The notes under the pieces were generated by a model. That model was not told the DNA's origin. It made no database searches and saw nothing but the letters and a program-made list of their open reading frames with translations. Shown piece by piece: positions 1-14,379 of a DNA stretch of 64,000 nucleotides (the first letter of the stretch is position 1; each line of letters opens with the position of its first letter). Source of the DNA: Stomoxys calcitrans (lineage: Eukaryota > Arthropoda > Insecta > Diptera > Muscidae); assembly GCF_963082655.1 (NCBI RefSeq), contig NC_081554.1, forward strand, positions 41,624,354 through 41,688,353, read 5' to 3'. The translations under genes and the position numbers were made by a program.

Positions 1-191
1 TGAAATTTTCGAAATTTCGAAGACAGAAAAATTTGTCGGGAAAGTAGTCAAAGATTGAGCTAATGCCTCAATTATGCAGATGAGAAGGGAAAATTCAATT
101 TTTCCTTTGAAAAGAGAATCTAATATGCGAAAATATGTTTTCGTAGAAATTCAAGATTTTTTAGTTCGAAAATGGCGTAACTTCATCAAAT

Positions 192-342
192 CTTCGAATT
201 TCGAAAATTCAAGGGCATCAATGGGTTCAGAACACCGTTGGCAATCATTTAGCAAACGAATTTTTATTGAAATCCGACTTTCGATTTTTTGTCAATTTTT
301 TTGGAAAGGGTATAGCCCATTGAAATTTTCGAAATTTCGAAG
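192..342. repeat. Inverted-repeat arms within one satellite monomer (example)
   Basis: In the first complete monomer, CTTCGAATTTCGAAAATTCAA (192-212) is nearly the reverse complement of the 23-bp block at 320-342. The two arms pair along their length with two single-base bulges, across a ~107-nt loop. The 320-342 arm itself contains the perfect 14-bp palindrome TTCGAAATTTCGAA. The same pair is present in nearly every intact monomer, so either DNA strand or a transcript of the array could fold repeatedly. Confidence 0.7.
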
Positions 343-3189
343 ACCGAAAAATTTGTCGGGAAAGTAGTCAAAGATTGAGCTAATGCCTCAATTATGCAGA
401 TGAAAAGGGAAAATTCAATTTTTCCTTTGAAAAGAGAATCTAATATGCGAAAATATGTTTTCGTAGAAATTCAAATTTTTAAGTTCGAAAATGGCGTAAC
501 TTCTTCAAATCTTCGAATTTCGAAAATTCAAGGGCATCAATGGATTCAGAACACCGTTGGCAATCATTTAGCAAACGAATTTTTATTGAAATCCGACTTT
601 CGATTTTTTGTCAATTTTTTTGGAAAGGGTATAGCCCATTGAAATTTTCGAAATTTCGAAGACAGAAAAACTTGTCGGGAAAGTAGTCAAAGATTGAGCT
701 AATGCCTCAATTATGCAGATGAGAAGGGAAAATTCAATTTTTCCTTTGAAAAGAGAATCTAATATGCGAAAATATGTTTTCGTAGAAATTCAAGATTTTT
801 TAGTTCGAAAATGGCGTAACTTCTTCAAATCTTCGAATTTCGAAAATTCAAGGGCATCAATGGGTTCAGAACACCGTTGGCAATCATTTAGCAAACGAAT
901 TTTTATTGAAATCCGACTTTCGATTTTTTGTCAATTTTTTTGGAAAGGGTATAGCCCATTGAAATTTTCGAAATTTCGAAGACAGAAAAATTTGTCGGGA
1001 AAGTAGTCAAAGATTGAGCTAATGCCTCAATTATGCAGATGAGAAGGGAAAATTTAATTTTTTCTTTGAAAAGAGAGTCTAATATGCGAAAATATGTTTT
1101 CGTAGAAATTCAAATTTTTAAGTTCGAAAATGGCGTAACTTCTTCAAATCTTCGAATTTCGAAAATTCAAGGGCATCAATGGATTCAGAACACCGTTGGC
1201 AATCATTTAGCAAACGAATTTTTATTGAAATCCGACTTTCGATTTTTTGTCAATATTTTTGGAAAGGGTATAGCCCATTAAAATTTTCGAAATTTCGAAG
1301 ACCGAAAAATTTTCGGGAAAGTTGTCAAAGATTGAGCTAATGCCTCAATTATGCAGATGAGAAGGGAAAATTCAATTTTTTCTTTGAAAAGAGAGTCTAA
1401 TATGCGAAAATATGTTTTCGTAGAAATTCAAATTTTTAAGTTCGAAAATGGCGTAACTTCTTCAAATCTTCGAATTTCGAAAATTCAAGGGCATCAATGG
1501 GTTCAGAACACCGTTGGCAATCATTTAGCAAACGAATTTTTATTGAAATCCGACTTTCGATTTTTTGTCAATTTTTTTGGAAAGGGTATAGCCCATTGAA
1601 ATTTTCGAAATTTCGAAGACCGAAAAATTTGTCGGGAAAGTAGTCAAAGATTGAGCTAATGCCTCAATTATGCAGATGAGAAGGGAAAATCCAATTTTTT
1701 CTTTGAAAAGAGAGTCTAATATGCGAAAATATGTTTTCGTAGAAATTAAAATTTTTTAGTTCGAAAATGGCGTAACTTCTTCAAATCTTCGAATTTCGAA
1801 AATTCAAGGGCATCAATGGATTCAGAACACCGTTGGCAATCATTTAGCAAACGAATTTTTATTGAAATCCGACTTTCGATTTTTTGTCAATTTTTTTGGA
1901 AAGGGTATAGCCCATTGAAATTTTCGAAATTTCGAAGACCGAAAAATTTGTCGGGAAAGTAGTCAAAGATTGAGCTAATGCCTCAATTATGCAGATGAAA
2001 AGGGAAAATTCAATTTTTCCTTTGAAAAGAGAATCTAATATGCGAAAATATGTTTTCGTAGAAATTCAAGATTTTTTAGTTCGAAAATGGCGTAACTTCT
2101 TCAAATCTTCGAATTTCGAAAATTCAAGGGCATCAATGGGTTCAGAACACCGTTGGCAATCATTTAGCAAACGAATTTTTATTGAAATCCGACTTTCGAT
2201 TTTTTGTCAATTTTTTTGGAAAGGGTATAGCCCATTGAAATTTTCGAAATTTCGAAGACCGAAAAATTTGTCGGGAAAGTTGTCAAAGATTGAGCTAATG
2301 CCTCAATTATGCAGATGAGAAGGGAAAATTCAATTTTTTCTTTGAAAAGAGAGTCTAATATGCGAAAATATGTTTTCGTAGAAATTCAAATTTTTAAGTT
2401 CGAAAATGGCGTAACTTCTTCAAATCTTCGAATTTCGAAAATTCAAGGGCATCAATGGATTCAGAACACCGTTGGCAATCATTTAGCAAACGAATTTTTA
2501 TTGAAATCCGACTTTCGATTTTTTGTCAATTTTTTTGGAAAGGGTATAGCCCATTGAAATTTTCGAAATTTCGAAGACCGAAAAATTTGTCGGGAAAGTA
2601 GTCAAAGATTGAGCTAATGCCTCAATTATGCAGATGAGAAGGGAAAATCCAATTTTTTCTTTGAAAAGAGAGTCTAATATGCGAAAATATGTTTTCGTAG
2701 AAATTCAAATTTTTTAGTTCGAAAATGGCGTAACTTCTTCAAATCTTCGAATTTCGAAAATTCAAATTCAATTTTTTTGGAAAGGGTATAGCCCATTGAA
2801 ATTTTCGAAATTTCGAAGACCGAAAAATTTATCGGGAAAGTAGTCAAAGATTGAGCTAATGCCTCAATTATGCAGATGAGAAGGGAAATTTCAATTTTTC
2901 CTTTGAAAAGAGAATCTAATATGCGAAAATATGTTTTCGTAGAAATTCAAGATTTTTTAGTTCGAAAATGGCGTAACTTCTTCAAATCTTCGAATTTCGA
3001 AAATTCAAGGGCATCAATGGGTTCAGAACACCGTTGGCAATCATTTAGCAAACGAATTTTTATTGAAATCCGACTATCGATTTTTTGTCAATTTTTTTGG
3101 AAAGGGTATAGCCCATTAAAATTTTCGAAATTTCGAAGACCGAAAAATTTGTCGGGAAAGTTGTCAAAGATTGAGCTAATGCCTCAATT

Positions 3190-5753
3190 ATGCAGATGAG
3201 AAGGGAAAATTCAATTTTTTCTTTGAAAAGAGAGTCTAATATGCGAAAATATGTTCTCGTAGAAATTCAAATTTTTAAGTTCGAAAATGGCGTAACTTCT
3301 TCAAATCTTCGAATTTCGAAAATTCAAGGGCATCAATGGATTCAGAACACCGTTGGCAATCATTTAGCAAACGAATTTTTATTGAAATCCGACTTTCGAT
3401 TTTTTGTCAATTTTTTTGGAAAGGGTATAGCCCATTGAAATTTTCGAAATTTCGAAGACCGAAAAATTTGTCGGGAAAGTGGTCAAAGATTGAGCTAATG
3501 CCTCAATTATGCAGATGAAAAGGGAAAATTCAAATTTTCCTTTGAAAAGAGAATCTAATATGCGAAAATATGTTTTCATAGAAATTCAAGATTTTTTAGT
3601 TCGAAAATGGCGTAACTTCTTCAAATCTTCGAATTTCGAAAATTCAAGGGCATCAATGGGTTCAGAACACCGTTGGCAATCATTTAGCAAACGAATTTTT
3701 ATTGAAATCCGACTTTCGATTTTTTGTCAATTTTTTTGGAAAGGGTATAGCCCATTAAAATTTTCGAAATTTCGAAGACCGAAAAATTTGTCGGGAAAGT
3801 TGTCAAAGATTGAGCTAATGCCTCAATTATGCAGATGAGAAGGGAAAATTCAATTTTTTCTTTGAAAAGAGAGTCTAATATGCCAAAATATGTTTTCGTA
3901 GAAATTCAAATTTTTTAGTTCGAAAATGGCGTAACTTCTTCAAATCTTCGAATTTCGAAAATTCAAGGGCATCAATGGGTTCAGAACACCGTTGGCAATC
4001 ATTTAGCAAACGAATTTTTATTGAAATCCGACTTTCGATTTTTTGTCAATTTTTTTGGAAAGGGTATAGCCCATTGAAATTTTCGAAATTTCGAAGACCG
4101 AAAAATTTGTCGGGAAAGTAGTCAAAGATTGAGCTAATGCCTCAATTATGCAGATGAGAAGGGAAAATCCAATTTTTTCTTTGAAAAGAGAGTCTAATAT
4201 GCGAAAATATGTTTTCGTAGAAATTCAAATTTTTTAGTTCGAAAATGGCGTAACTTCTTCAAATCTTCGAATTTCGAAAATTCAAGGGCATCAATGGATT
4301 CAGAACACCGTTGGCAATCATTTAGCAAACGAATTTTTATTGAAATCCGACTTTCGATTTTTTGTCAATTTTTTTGGAAAGGGTATAGCCCATTGAAATT
4401 TTCGAAATTTCGAAGACCGAAAAATTTGTCGGGAAAGTAGTCAAAGATTGAGCTAATGCCTCAATTATGCAGATGAAAAGGGAAAATTCAATTTTTCCTT
4501 TGAAAAGAGAATCTAATATGCGAAAATATGTTTTCGTAGAAATTCAAGATTTTTTAGTTCGAAAATGGCGTAACTTCTTCAAATCTTCGAATTTCGAAAA
4601 TTCAAGGGCATCAATGGGTTCAGAACACCGTTGGCAATCATTTAGCAAACGAATTTTTATTGAAATCCGACTTTCGATTTTTTGTCAATTTTTTTGGAAA
4701 GGGTATAGCCCATTGAAATTTTCGAAATTTCGAAGACCGAAAAATTTGTCGGGAAAGTAGTCAAAGATTGAGCTAATGCCTCAATTATGCAGATGAAAAG
4801 GGAAAATTCAATTTTTTCTTTGAAAAGAGAGTCTAATATGCGAAAATATGTTTTCGTAGAAATTCAAATTTTTAAGTTCGAAAATGGCGTAACTTCTTCA
4901 AATCTTCGAATTTCGAAAATTCAAGGGCATCAATGGGTTCAGAACACCGTTGGCAATCATTTAGCAAACGAATTTTTATTGAAATCCGACTTTCGATTTT
5001 TTGTCAATATTTTTGGAAAGGGTATAGCCCATTAAAATTTTCGAAATTTCGAAGACCGAAAAATTTTCGGGAAAGTTGTCAAAGATTGAGCTAATGCCTC
5101 AATTATGCAGATGAGAAGGGAAAATTCAATTTTTTCTTTGAAAAGAGAGTCTAATATGCGAAAATATGTTTTCGTAGAAATTCAAATTTTTAAGTTCGAA
5201 AATGGCGTAACTTCTTCAAATCTTCGAATTTCGAAAATTCAAGGGCATCAATGGGTTCAGAACACCGTTGGCAATCATTTACCAAACGAATTTTTATTGA
5301 AATCCGACTTTCGATTTTTTGTCAATTTTTTTGGAAAGGGTATAGCCCATTGAAATTTTCGAAATTTCGAAGACCGAAAAATTTGTCGGGAAAGTGGTCA
5401 AAGATTGAGCTAATGCCTCAATTATGCAGATGAAAAGGGAAAATTCAAATTTTCCTTTGAAAAGAGAGTCTAATATGCGAAAATATGTTTTCATAGAAAT
5501 TCAAGATTTTTTAGTTCGAAAATGGCGTAACTTCTTCAAATCTTCGAATTTCGAAAATTCAAGGGCATCAATGGGTTCAGAACACCGTTGGCAATCATTT
5601 AGCAAACGAATTTTTATTGAAATCCGACTTTCGATTTTTTGTCAATTTTTTTGGAAAGGGTATAGCCCATTAAAATTTTCGAAATTTCGAAGACCGAAAA
5701 ATTTGTCGGGAAAGTTGTCAAAGATTGAGCTAATGCCTCAATTATGCAGATGA
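3190..5753. repeat. 6-mer duplication (~1915 bp offset) in the satellite
   Basis: The monomer with the rare CAAATTTTCC variant followed by TTTTCATAGAAATTC begins at 3509 and again at 5424, an offset of 1915 bp or six monomers. The monomer before each copy (3190 and 5105) shares the AAAGTGGTCAAAG variant at its end. The same TTTTCATAGAA variant also recurs at 8101, 9698 and 11295, so this lineage was copied several times. Confidence 0.6.
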
Positions 5754-8700
5754 GAAGGGAAAATTCAATTTTTTCTTTGAAAAGAGAGTCTAATATGCCA
5801 AAATATGTTTTCGTAGAAATTCAAATTTTTTAGTTCGAAAATGGCGTAACTTCTTCAAATCTTCGAATTTCGAAAATTCAAGGGCATCAATGGATTCAGA
5901 ACACCGTTGGCAATCATTTAGCAAACGAATTTTTATTGAAATCCGACTTTCGATTTTTTGTCAATTTTTTTGGAAAGGGTATAGCCCATTGAAATTTTCG
6001 AAATTTCGAAGACCGAAAAATTTGTCGGGAAAGTAGTCAAAGATTGAGCTAATGCCTCAATTATGCAGATGAGAAGGGAAAATCCAATTTTTTCTTTGAA
6101 AAGAGAGTCTAATATGCGAAAATATGTTTTCGTAGAAATTCAAATTTTTTAGTTCGAAAATGGCGTAACTTCTTCAAATCTTCGAATTTCGAAAATTCAA
6201 GGGCATCAATGGATTCAGAACACCGTTGGCAATCATTTAGCAAACGAATTTTTATTGAAATCCGACTTTAGATTTTTTGTCAATTTTTTTGGAAAGGGTA
6301 TAGCCCATTGAAATTTTCGAAATTTCGAAGACCGAAAAATTTGTCGGGAAAGTAGTCAAAGATTGAGCTAATGCCTCAATTATGCAGATGAAAAGGGAAA
6401 ATTAAATTTTTCCTTTGAAAAGAGAATCTAATATGCGAAAATATGTTTTCGTAGAAATTCAAGATTTTTTAGTTCGAAAATGGCGTAACTTCTTCAAATC
6501 TTCGAATTTCGAAAATTCAACGGCATCAATGGGTTCAGAACACCGTTGGCAATCATTTAGCAAACGAATTTTTATTGAAATCCGACTTTCGATTTTTTGT
6601 CAATTTTTTTGGAAAGGGTATAGCCCATTGAAATTTTCGAAATTTCGAAGACCGAAAAATTTGTCGGGAAAGTTGTCAAAGATTGAGCTAATGCCTCAAT
6701 TATGCAGATGAGAAGGGAAAATTCAATTTTTTCTTTGAAAAGAGAGTCTAATATGCGAAAATATGTTTTCGTAGAAATTCAAATTTTTTAGTTCGAAAAT
6801 GGCGTAACTTCTTCAAATCTTCGAATTTCGAAAATTCAAATTCAATTTTTTTGGAAAGGGTATAGCCCATTGAAATTTTCGAAATTTCGAAGACCGAAAA
6901 ATTTATCGGGAAAGTAGTCAAAGATTGAGCTAATGCCTCAATTATGCAGATGAAAAGGGAAAATTCAATTTTTTCTTTGAAAAGAGAGTCTAATATGCGA
7001 AAATATGTTTTCGTAGAAATTCAAATTTTTAAGTTCGAAAATGGCGTAACTTCTTCAAATCTTCGAATTTCGAAAATTCAAGGGCATCAATGGGTTCAGA
7101 ACACCGTTGGCAATCATTTAGCAAACGAATTTTTATTGAAATCCGACTTTCGATTTTTTGTCAATTTTTTTGGAAAGGGTATAGCCCATTGATATTTTCG
7201 AAATTTCGAAGACCGAAAAATTTGTCGGGAAAGTAGTCAAAGATTGAGCTAATGCCTCAATTATGCAGATGAGAAGGGAAAATTCAATTTTTCCTTTGAA
7301 AAGAGAATCTAATATGCGAAAATATGTTTTCGTAGAAATTCAAGATTTTTTAGTTTTTTGTCAATTTTTTTGGAAAGGGTATAGCCCATTAAAATTTTCG
7401 AAATTTCGAAGACCGAAAAATTTATCGGGAAAGTAGTCAAAGATTGAGCTAATGCCTCAATTATGCAGATGAAAAGGGAAAATTCAATTTTTTCTTTGAA
7501 AAGAGAGTCTAATATGCGAAAATATGTTTTCGTAGAAATTCAAATTTTTAAGTTCGAAAATGGCGTAACTTCTTCAAATCTTCGAATTTCGAAAATTCAA
7601 GGGCATCAATGGGTTCAGAACACCGTTGGCAATCATTTAGCAAACGAATTTTTATTGAAATCCGACTTTCGATTTTTTGTCAATTTTTTTGGAAAGGGTA
7701 TAGCCCATTAAAATTTTCGAAATTTCGAAGACCGAAAAATTTGTCGGGAAAGTTGTCAAAGATTGAGCTAATGCCTCAATTATGCAGATGAGAAGGGAAA
7801 ATTCAATTTTTTCTTTGAAAAGAGAGTCTAATATGCGAAAATATGTTCTCGTAGAAATTCAAATTTTTAAGTTCGAAAATGGCGTAACTTCTTCACATCT
7901 TCGAATTTCGAAAATTCAAGGGCATCAATGGATTCAGAACACCGTTGGCAATCATTTAGCAAACGAATTTTTATTGAAATCCGACTTTCGATTTTTTGTC
8001 AATTTTTTTGGAAAGGGTATAGCCCATTGAAATTTTCGAAATTTCGAAGACCGAAAAATTTGTCGGGAAAGTGGTCAAAGATTGAGCTAATGCCTCAATT
8101 ATGCAGATGAAAAGGGAAAATTCAATTTTTCCTTTGAAAAGAGAGTCTAATATGCGAAAATATGTTTTCATAGAAATTCAAGATTTTTTAGTTCGAAAAT
8201 GGCGTAACTTCTTCAAATCTTCGAATTTCGAAAATTCAAGGGCATCAATGGGTTCAGAACACCGTTGGCAATCATTTAGCAAACGAATTTTTATTGAAAT
8301 CCGACTTTCGATTTTTTGTCAATTTTTTTGGAAAGGGTATAGCCCATTGAAATTTTCGAAATTTCGAAGACCGAAAAATTTGTCGGGAAAGTAGTCAAAG
8401 ATTGAGCTAATGCCTCAATTATGCAGATGAGAAGGGAAAATCCAATTTTTTCTTTGAAAAGAGAGTCTAATATGCGAAAATATGTTTTCGTAGAAATTCA
8501 AATTTTTTAGTTCGAAAATGGCGTAACTTCTTCAAATCTTCGAATTTCGAAAATTCAAGGGCATCAATGGATTCAGAACACCGTTGGCAATCATTTAGCA
8601 AACGAATTTTTATTGAAATCCGACTTTCGATTTTTTGTCAATTTTTTTGGAAAGGGTATAGCCCATTGAAATTTTCGAAATTTCGAAGACCGAAAAATTT

Positions 8701-9697
8701 GTCGGGAAAGTAGTCAAAGATTGAGCTAATGCCTCAATTATGCAGATGAAAAGGGAAAATTCAATTTTTCCTTTGAAAAGAGAATCTAATATGCGAAAAT
8801 ATGTTTTCGTAGAAATTCAAGATTTTTTAGTTCGAAAATGGCGTAACTTCTTCAAATCTTCGAATTTCGAAAATTCAAGGGCATCAATGGGTTCAGAACA
8901 CCGTTGGCAATCATTTAGCAAACGAATTTTTATTGAAATCCGACTTTCGATTTTTTGTCAATTTTTTTGGAAAGGGTATAGCCCATTGAAATTTTCGAAA
9001 TTTCGAAGACCGAAAAATTTGTCGGGAAAGTAGTCAAAGATTGAGCTAATGCCTCAATTATGCAGATGAAAAGGGAAAATTCAATTTTTTCTTTGAAAAG
9101 AGAGTCTAATATGCGAAAATATGTTTTCGTAGAAATTCAAATTTTTAAGTTCGAAAATGGCGTAACTTCTTCAAATCTTCGAATTTCGAAAATTCAAGGG
9201 CATCAATGGGTTCAGAACACCGTTGGCAATCATTTAGCAAACGAATTTTTATTGAAATCCGACTTTCGATTTTTTGTCAATTTTTTGGAAAGGGTATAGC
9301 CCATTGAAATTTTCGAAATTTCGAAGACAGAAAAATTTGTCGGGAAAGTAGTCAAAGATTGAGCTAATGCCTCAATTATGCAGATGAGAAGGGAAAATTC
9401 AATTTTTCCTTTGAAAAGAGAATCTAATATGCGAAAATATGTTTTCGTAGAAATTCAAGATTTTTTAGTTCGAAAATGGCGTAACTTCTTCAAATCTTCG
9501 AATTTCGAAAATTCAAGGGCATCAATGGGTTCAGAACACCGTTGGCAATCATTTAGCAAACGAATTTTTATTGAAATCCGACTTTCGATTTTTTGTCAAT
9601 TTTTTTGGAAAGGGTATAGCCCATAGAAATTTTCGAAATTTCGAAGACAAAAAAATTTGTCGGGAAAGTGGTCAAAGATTGAGCTAATGCCTCAATT

Positions 9698-12250
9698 ATG
9701 CAGATGAAAAGGGAAAATTCAATTTTTCCTTTGAAAAGAGAGTCTAATATGCGAAAATATGTTTTCATAGAAATTCAAGATTTTTTAGTTCGAAAATGGC
9801 GTAACTTCTTCAAATCTTCGAATTTCGAAAATTCAAGGGCATCAATGGGTTCAGAACACCGTTGGCAATCATTTAGCAAACGAATTTTTATTGAAATCCG
9901 ACTTTCGATTTTTTGTCAATTTTTTTGGAAAGGGTATAGCCCATTGAAATTTTCGAAATTTAGAAGACAGAAAAATTTGTCGGGAAAGTAGTCAAAGATT
10001 GAGCTAATGCCTCAATTATGCAGGTGAGAAGGGAAAATTCAATTTTTTCTTTGAAAAGAGAGTCTAATATGCGAAAATATGTTTTCGTAGAAATTCAAAT
10101 TTTTAAGTTCGAAAATGGCGTAACTTCTTCAAATCTTCGAATTTCGAAAATTCAAGGGCATCAATGGGTTCAGAACACCGTTGGCAATCATTTAGCAAAC
10201 GAATTTTTATTGAAATCCGACTTTCGATTTTTTGTCAATTTTTTTGGAAAGGGTATAGCCCATTGAAATTTTCAAAATTTCGAAGACCGAAAAATTTGTC
10301 GGGAAAGTAGTCAAAGATTGAGCTAATGCCTCAATTATGCAGATGAGAAGGGAAAATTCAATTTTTTCTTTGAAAAGAGAGTCTAATATGCGAAAATATA
10401 TTTTCGTAGAAATTCAAATTTTTAAGTTCGAAAATGGCGTAACTTCTTCAAATCTTCGAATTTCGAAAATTCAAGGGCATCAATGGATTCAGAACACCAT
10501 TTGCAATCATTTAGCAAACGAATTTTTATTGAAATCCGACGATCGACTTTTTGTCAATTTTTTTGGAAAGGGTATAGCCCATTGAAATTTTCGAAATTTA
10601 GAAGACAGAAAAATTTGTCGGGAAAGTAGTCAAAGATTGAGCTAATGCCTCAATTATGCAGATGAGAAGGGAAAATTCAATTTTTCCTTTGAAAAGAGAA
10701 TCTAATATGCGAAAATATGTTTTCGTAGAAATTCAAGATTTTTTAGTTCGAAAATGGCGTAACTTCTTCAAATCTTCGAATTTCGAAAATTCAAGGGCAT
10801 CAATGGGTTCAGAACACCGTTGGCAATCATTTAGCAAACGAATTTTTATTGAAATCCGACATTCGATTTTTTGTCAATTTTTTTGGAAAGGGTATAGCCC
10901 ATTGAAATTTTCGAAATTTCGAAGACAGAAAAATTTGTCGGGAAAGTAGTCAAAGATTGAGCTAATGCCTCAATTATGCAGATGAGAAGGGAAAATTCAA
11001 TTTTTTCTTTGAAAAGAGAGTCTAATATGCGAAAATATGTTTTCGTAGAAATTCAAATTTTTTAGTTCGAAAATGGCGTAACTTCTTCAAATCTTCGAAT
11101 TTCGAAAATTCAAGGGCATCAATGGATTCAGAACACCGTTGGCAATCATTTAGCAAACGAATTTTTATTGAAATCCGACTTTCGATTTTTTGTCAATTTT
11201 TTTGGAAAGGGTATAGCCCATTGAAATTTTCGAAATTTCGAAGACAGAAAAATTTGTCGGGAAAGTGGTCAAAGATTGAGCTAATGCCTCAATTATGCAG
11301 ATGAAAAGGGAAAATTCAATTTTTCCTTTGAAAAGAGAGTCTAATATGCGAAAATATGTTTTCATAGAAATTCAAGATTTTTTAGTTCGAAAATGGCGTA
11401 ACTTCTTCAAATCTTCGAATTTCGAAAATTCAAGGGCATCAATGGGTTCAGAACACCGTTGGCAATCATTTAGCAAACGAATTTTTATTGAAATCCGACT
11501 TTCGATTTTTTGTCAATTTTTTTGGAAAGGGTATAGCCCATTGAAATTTTCGAAATTTAGAAGACAGAAAAATTTGTCGGGAAAGTAGTCAAAGATTGAG
11601 CTAATGCCTCAATTATGCAGGTGAGAAGGGAAAATTCAATTTTTTCTTTGAAAAGAGAGTCTAATATGCGAAAATATGTTTTCGTAGAAATTCAAATTTT
11701 TAAGTTCGAAAATGGCGTAACTTCTTCAAATCTTCGAATTTCGAAAATTCAAGGGCATCAATGGGTTCAGAACACCGTTGGCAATCATTTAGCAAACGAA
11801 TTTTTATTGAAATCCGACTTTCGATTTTTTGTCAATTTTTTTGGAAAGGGTATAGCCCATTGAAATTTTCAAAATTTCGAAGACCGAAAAATTTGTCGGG
11901 AAAGTAGTCAAAGATTGAGCTAATGCCTCAATTATGCAGATGAGAAGGGAAAATTCAATTTTTTCTTTGAAAAGAGAGTCTAATATGCGAAAATATATTT
12001 TCGTAGAAATTCAAATTTTTAAGTTCGAAAATGGCGTAACTACTTCAAATCTTCGAATTTCGAAAATTCAAGGGCATCAATGGATTCAGAACACCATTGG
12101 CAATCATTTAGCAAACGAATTTTTATTGAAATCCGACGATCGACTTTTTGTCAATTTTTTTGGAAAGGGTATAGCCCATTGAAATTTTCAAAATTTCGAA
12201 GACAGAAAAATTTGTCGGGAAAGTAGTCAAAGATTGAGCTAATGCCTCAA
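9698..12250. repeat. 5-mer higher-order repeat (~1597 bp period) in the satellite
   Basis: Diagnostic variants recur with a 1597-bp offset, which is five monomers. The TTTTCATAGAAATTC variant monomer starts at 9698 and 11295. The ATGCAGGTGA variant is at 10018 and 11615. The GACGATCGAC variant monomer starts at 10337 and 11934. The second copy is partial: the monomers at 10656 and 12253 are of different sub-form. Confidence 0.75.
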
Positions 12251-14379
12251 TTATGCAGATGAGAAGGGAAAATTTAATTTTTTCTTTGAAAAGAGAGTCT
12301 AATATGCGAAAATATGTTTTCGTAGAAATTCAAATTTTTAAGTTCGAAAATGGCGTAACTTCTTCAAATCTTCGAATTTCGAAAATTCAAGGGCATCAAT
12401 GGATTCAAAACACCGTTGGCAATCATTTAGCAAACGAATTTTTATTGAAATCCGACTTTCGATTTTTTGTCAATTTTTTTCGAAATTTTCGAAATTTCGA
12501 AGACAGAAAAATTTGTCGGGAAAGTAGTCAAAGATTGAGCTAATGCCTCAATTATGCAGATGAGAAGGGAAAATTCAATTTTTTCTTTGAAAAGAGAGTC
12601 TAATATGCGAAAATATGTTTTCGTAGAAATTCAAATTTTTAAGTTCGAAAATGGCGTAACTTCTTCAAATCTTCGAATTTCGAAAATTCAAGGGCATCAA
12701 TGGATTCAAAACACCGATGGCAATCATTTAGCAAACGAATTTTTATTGAAATCCGACTTTCGATTTTTTGTCAATTTTTTTGGAGAGGGTATAGCCCATT
12801 GAAATTTTCGAAATTTCGAAGACCGAAAAATTTGTCGGGAAAGTAGTCAAAGATTGAGCTAATGCCTCAATTATGCAGATGAAAAGGGAAAATTCAATTT
12901 TTCCTTTGAAAAGAGAGTCTAATATGCGAAAATATGTTTTCGTAGAAATTCAAGATTTTTTAGTTCGAAAATGGCGTAACTTCTTCAAATCTTCGAATTT
13001 CGAAAATTCAAGGGCATCAATGGATTCAGAACACCGTTGGCAATCATTTAGCAAACGAATTTTTATTGAAATCCGACTTTCGATTTTTTGTCAATTTTTT
13101 TGGAAAGGGTATAGCCCATTGAAATTTTCGAAATTTCGAAGACCGAAAAATTTGTCGGGAAAGTAGTCAAAGATTGAGCTAATGCCTCAATTATGCAGAT
13201 GAGAAGGGAAGATTAAAATTTTTCTTTGAAAAGAGAGACCAAAACTGAAAAATATTTTTTGTCGAAATTCAAGATATTTTAGTTTGAAAATGACGTAGTT
13301 ATTTCAAATCTTCGAATTGCGAAAATTCAAGGGCATCCATGGGTTCAGAACACCGTTGGCAATCATTTAGCAAACGAATTTTTATTGAAATCCGACTTTC
13401 GATTTTTTGTCAATTTTTTTGGAAAGGGTATAGTCCATTGAAATTTTCGAAATTTCGAAGACCGAAAAATTTGTCGGGAAAGTAGTCAAAGATTGAGCTA
13501 ATGCCTCAATTATGCAGATGAGAAGGGAAAATTCAATTTTTTCTTTGAAAAGAGAGTCTAATATGCGAAAATATGTTTTCGTAGAAATTCAAATTTTTTA
13601 GTTCGAAAATGGCGTAACTTCTTCAAATCTTCGAATTTCGAAAATTCAAGGGCATCAATGGATTCAAAACACCGTTGGCAATCATTTAGCAAACGAATTT
13701 TTATTGAAATCCGACTTTCAATTTTTTATCAATTTTTTTGGAATATAGCCCATTGAAATTTTCGAAATTTCGAAGACAGAAAAATTTGTCGGGAAAGTAG
13801 TCAAAGATTGAGCTAATGCCTCAATTATACTGATGAAAAGGGAAGATTAAATTTTTTCTTTGAAAAGAGAGTCTAATATGCGAAAATATGTTTTCGTAGA
13901 AATTCAAATTTTTTAGTTCGAAAATGGCGTAACTTCTTCAAATCTTCGAATTTCGAAAATTCAATGGCATCAATGGATTCAGAACACCGTTGGCAATCAT
14001 TTAGCAAACGAATTTTTATTGAAATCCGACTTTCGATTTTTTGTCAATTTTTTTGGAAATTTCAATTTTTTTTTGAAATTTTCGAAATTTCGAAGACAGA
14101 AAAATTTGTCGGGAAAGTAGTCAAAGATTGAGCTAATGCCTCAATTATGCAGATGAGAAGGGAAAATTAAATTTTTTCTTTGAAAAGAGAGTCTAATATG
14201 CGAAAATATGTTTTCGTAGAAATTCAAATTTTTTAGTTCGAAAATGGCGTAACTTCTTCAAATCTTCGAATTTCGAAAATTCAAGGGCATCAATGGATTC
14301 AGAACACCGTTGGCAATCATTTAGCAAACGAATTTTTATTGAAATCCGACTTTCAATTTTTTGTCAATTTTTTTGGAAA

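Larger units (their letters stand above)
1..13190. repeat. Satellite domain 1: class A monomers only
   Basis: Every monomer here has the class A central block (TCTAATATGCGAAAATATG followed by TTTTCGTAGAAATTCAA). Two sub-forms alternate, one with TTCAAGATTTTTTAG and one with TTCAAATTTTTAAG or TTCAAATTTTTTAG. Three monomers are internally deleted: about 80 bp missing at ~2765 and ~6840 with the same junction and the same nearby ATTTATCGGG variant, and about 120 bp missing at ~7350. A further short deletion of about 22 bp sits at ~12480. Confidence 0.85.

Noticed and set aside
74..13166. Dozens of ~82-109 codon plus-strand frames (MQMRRENSIF...) as a repeated gene family
   Set aside because: They restart at every satellite monomer, shift frame because the period is 318-320 bp, and are opened or closed by one-base changes such as TTTTTTAG against TTTTTAAG. 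Class B and C monomers break them. No sign of selection on protein sequence.
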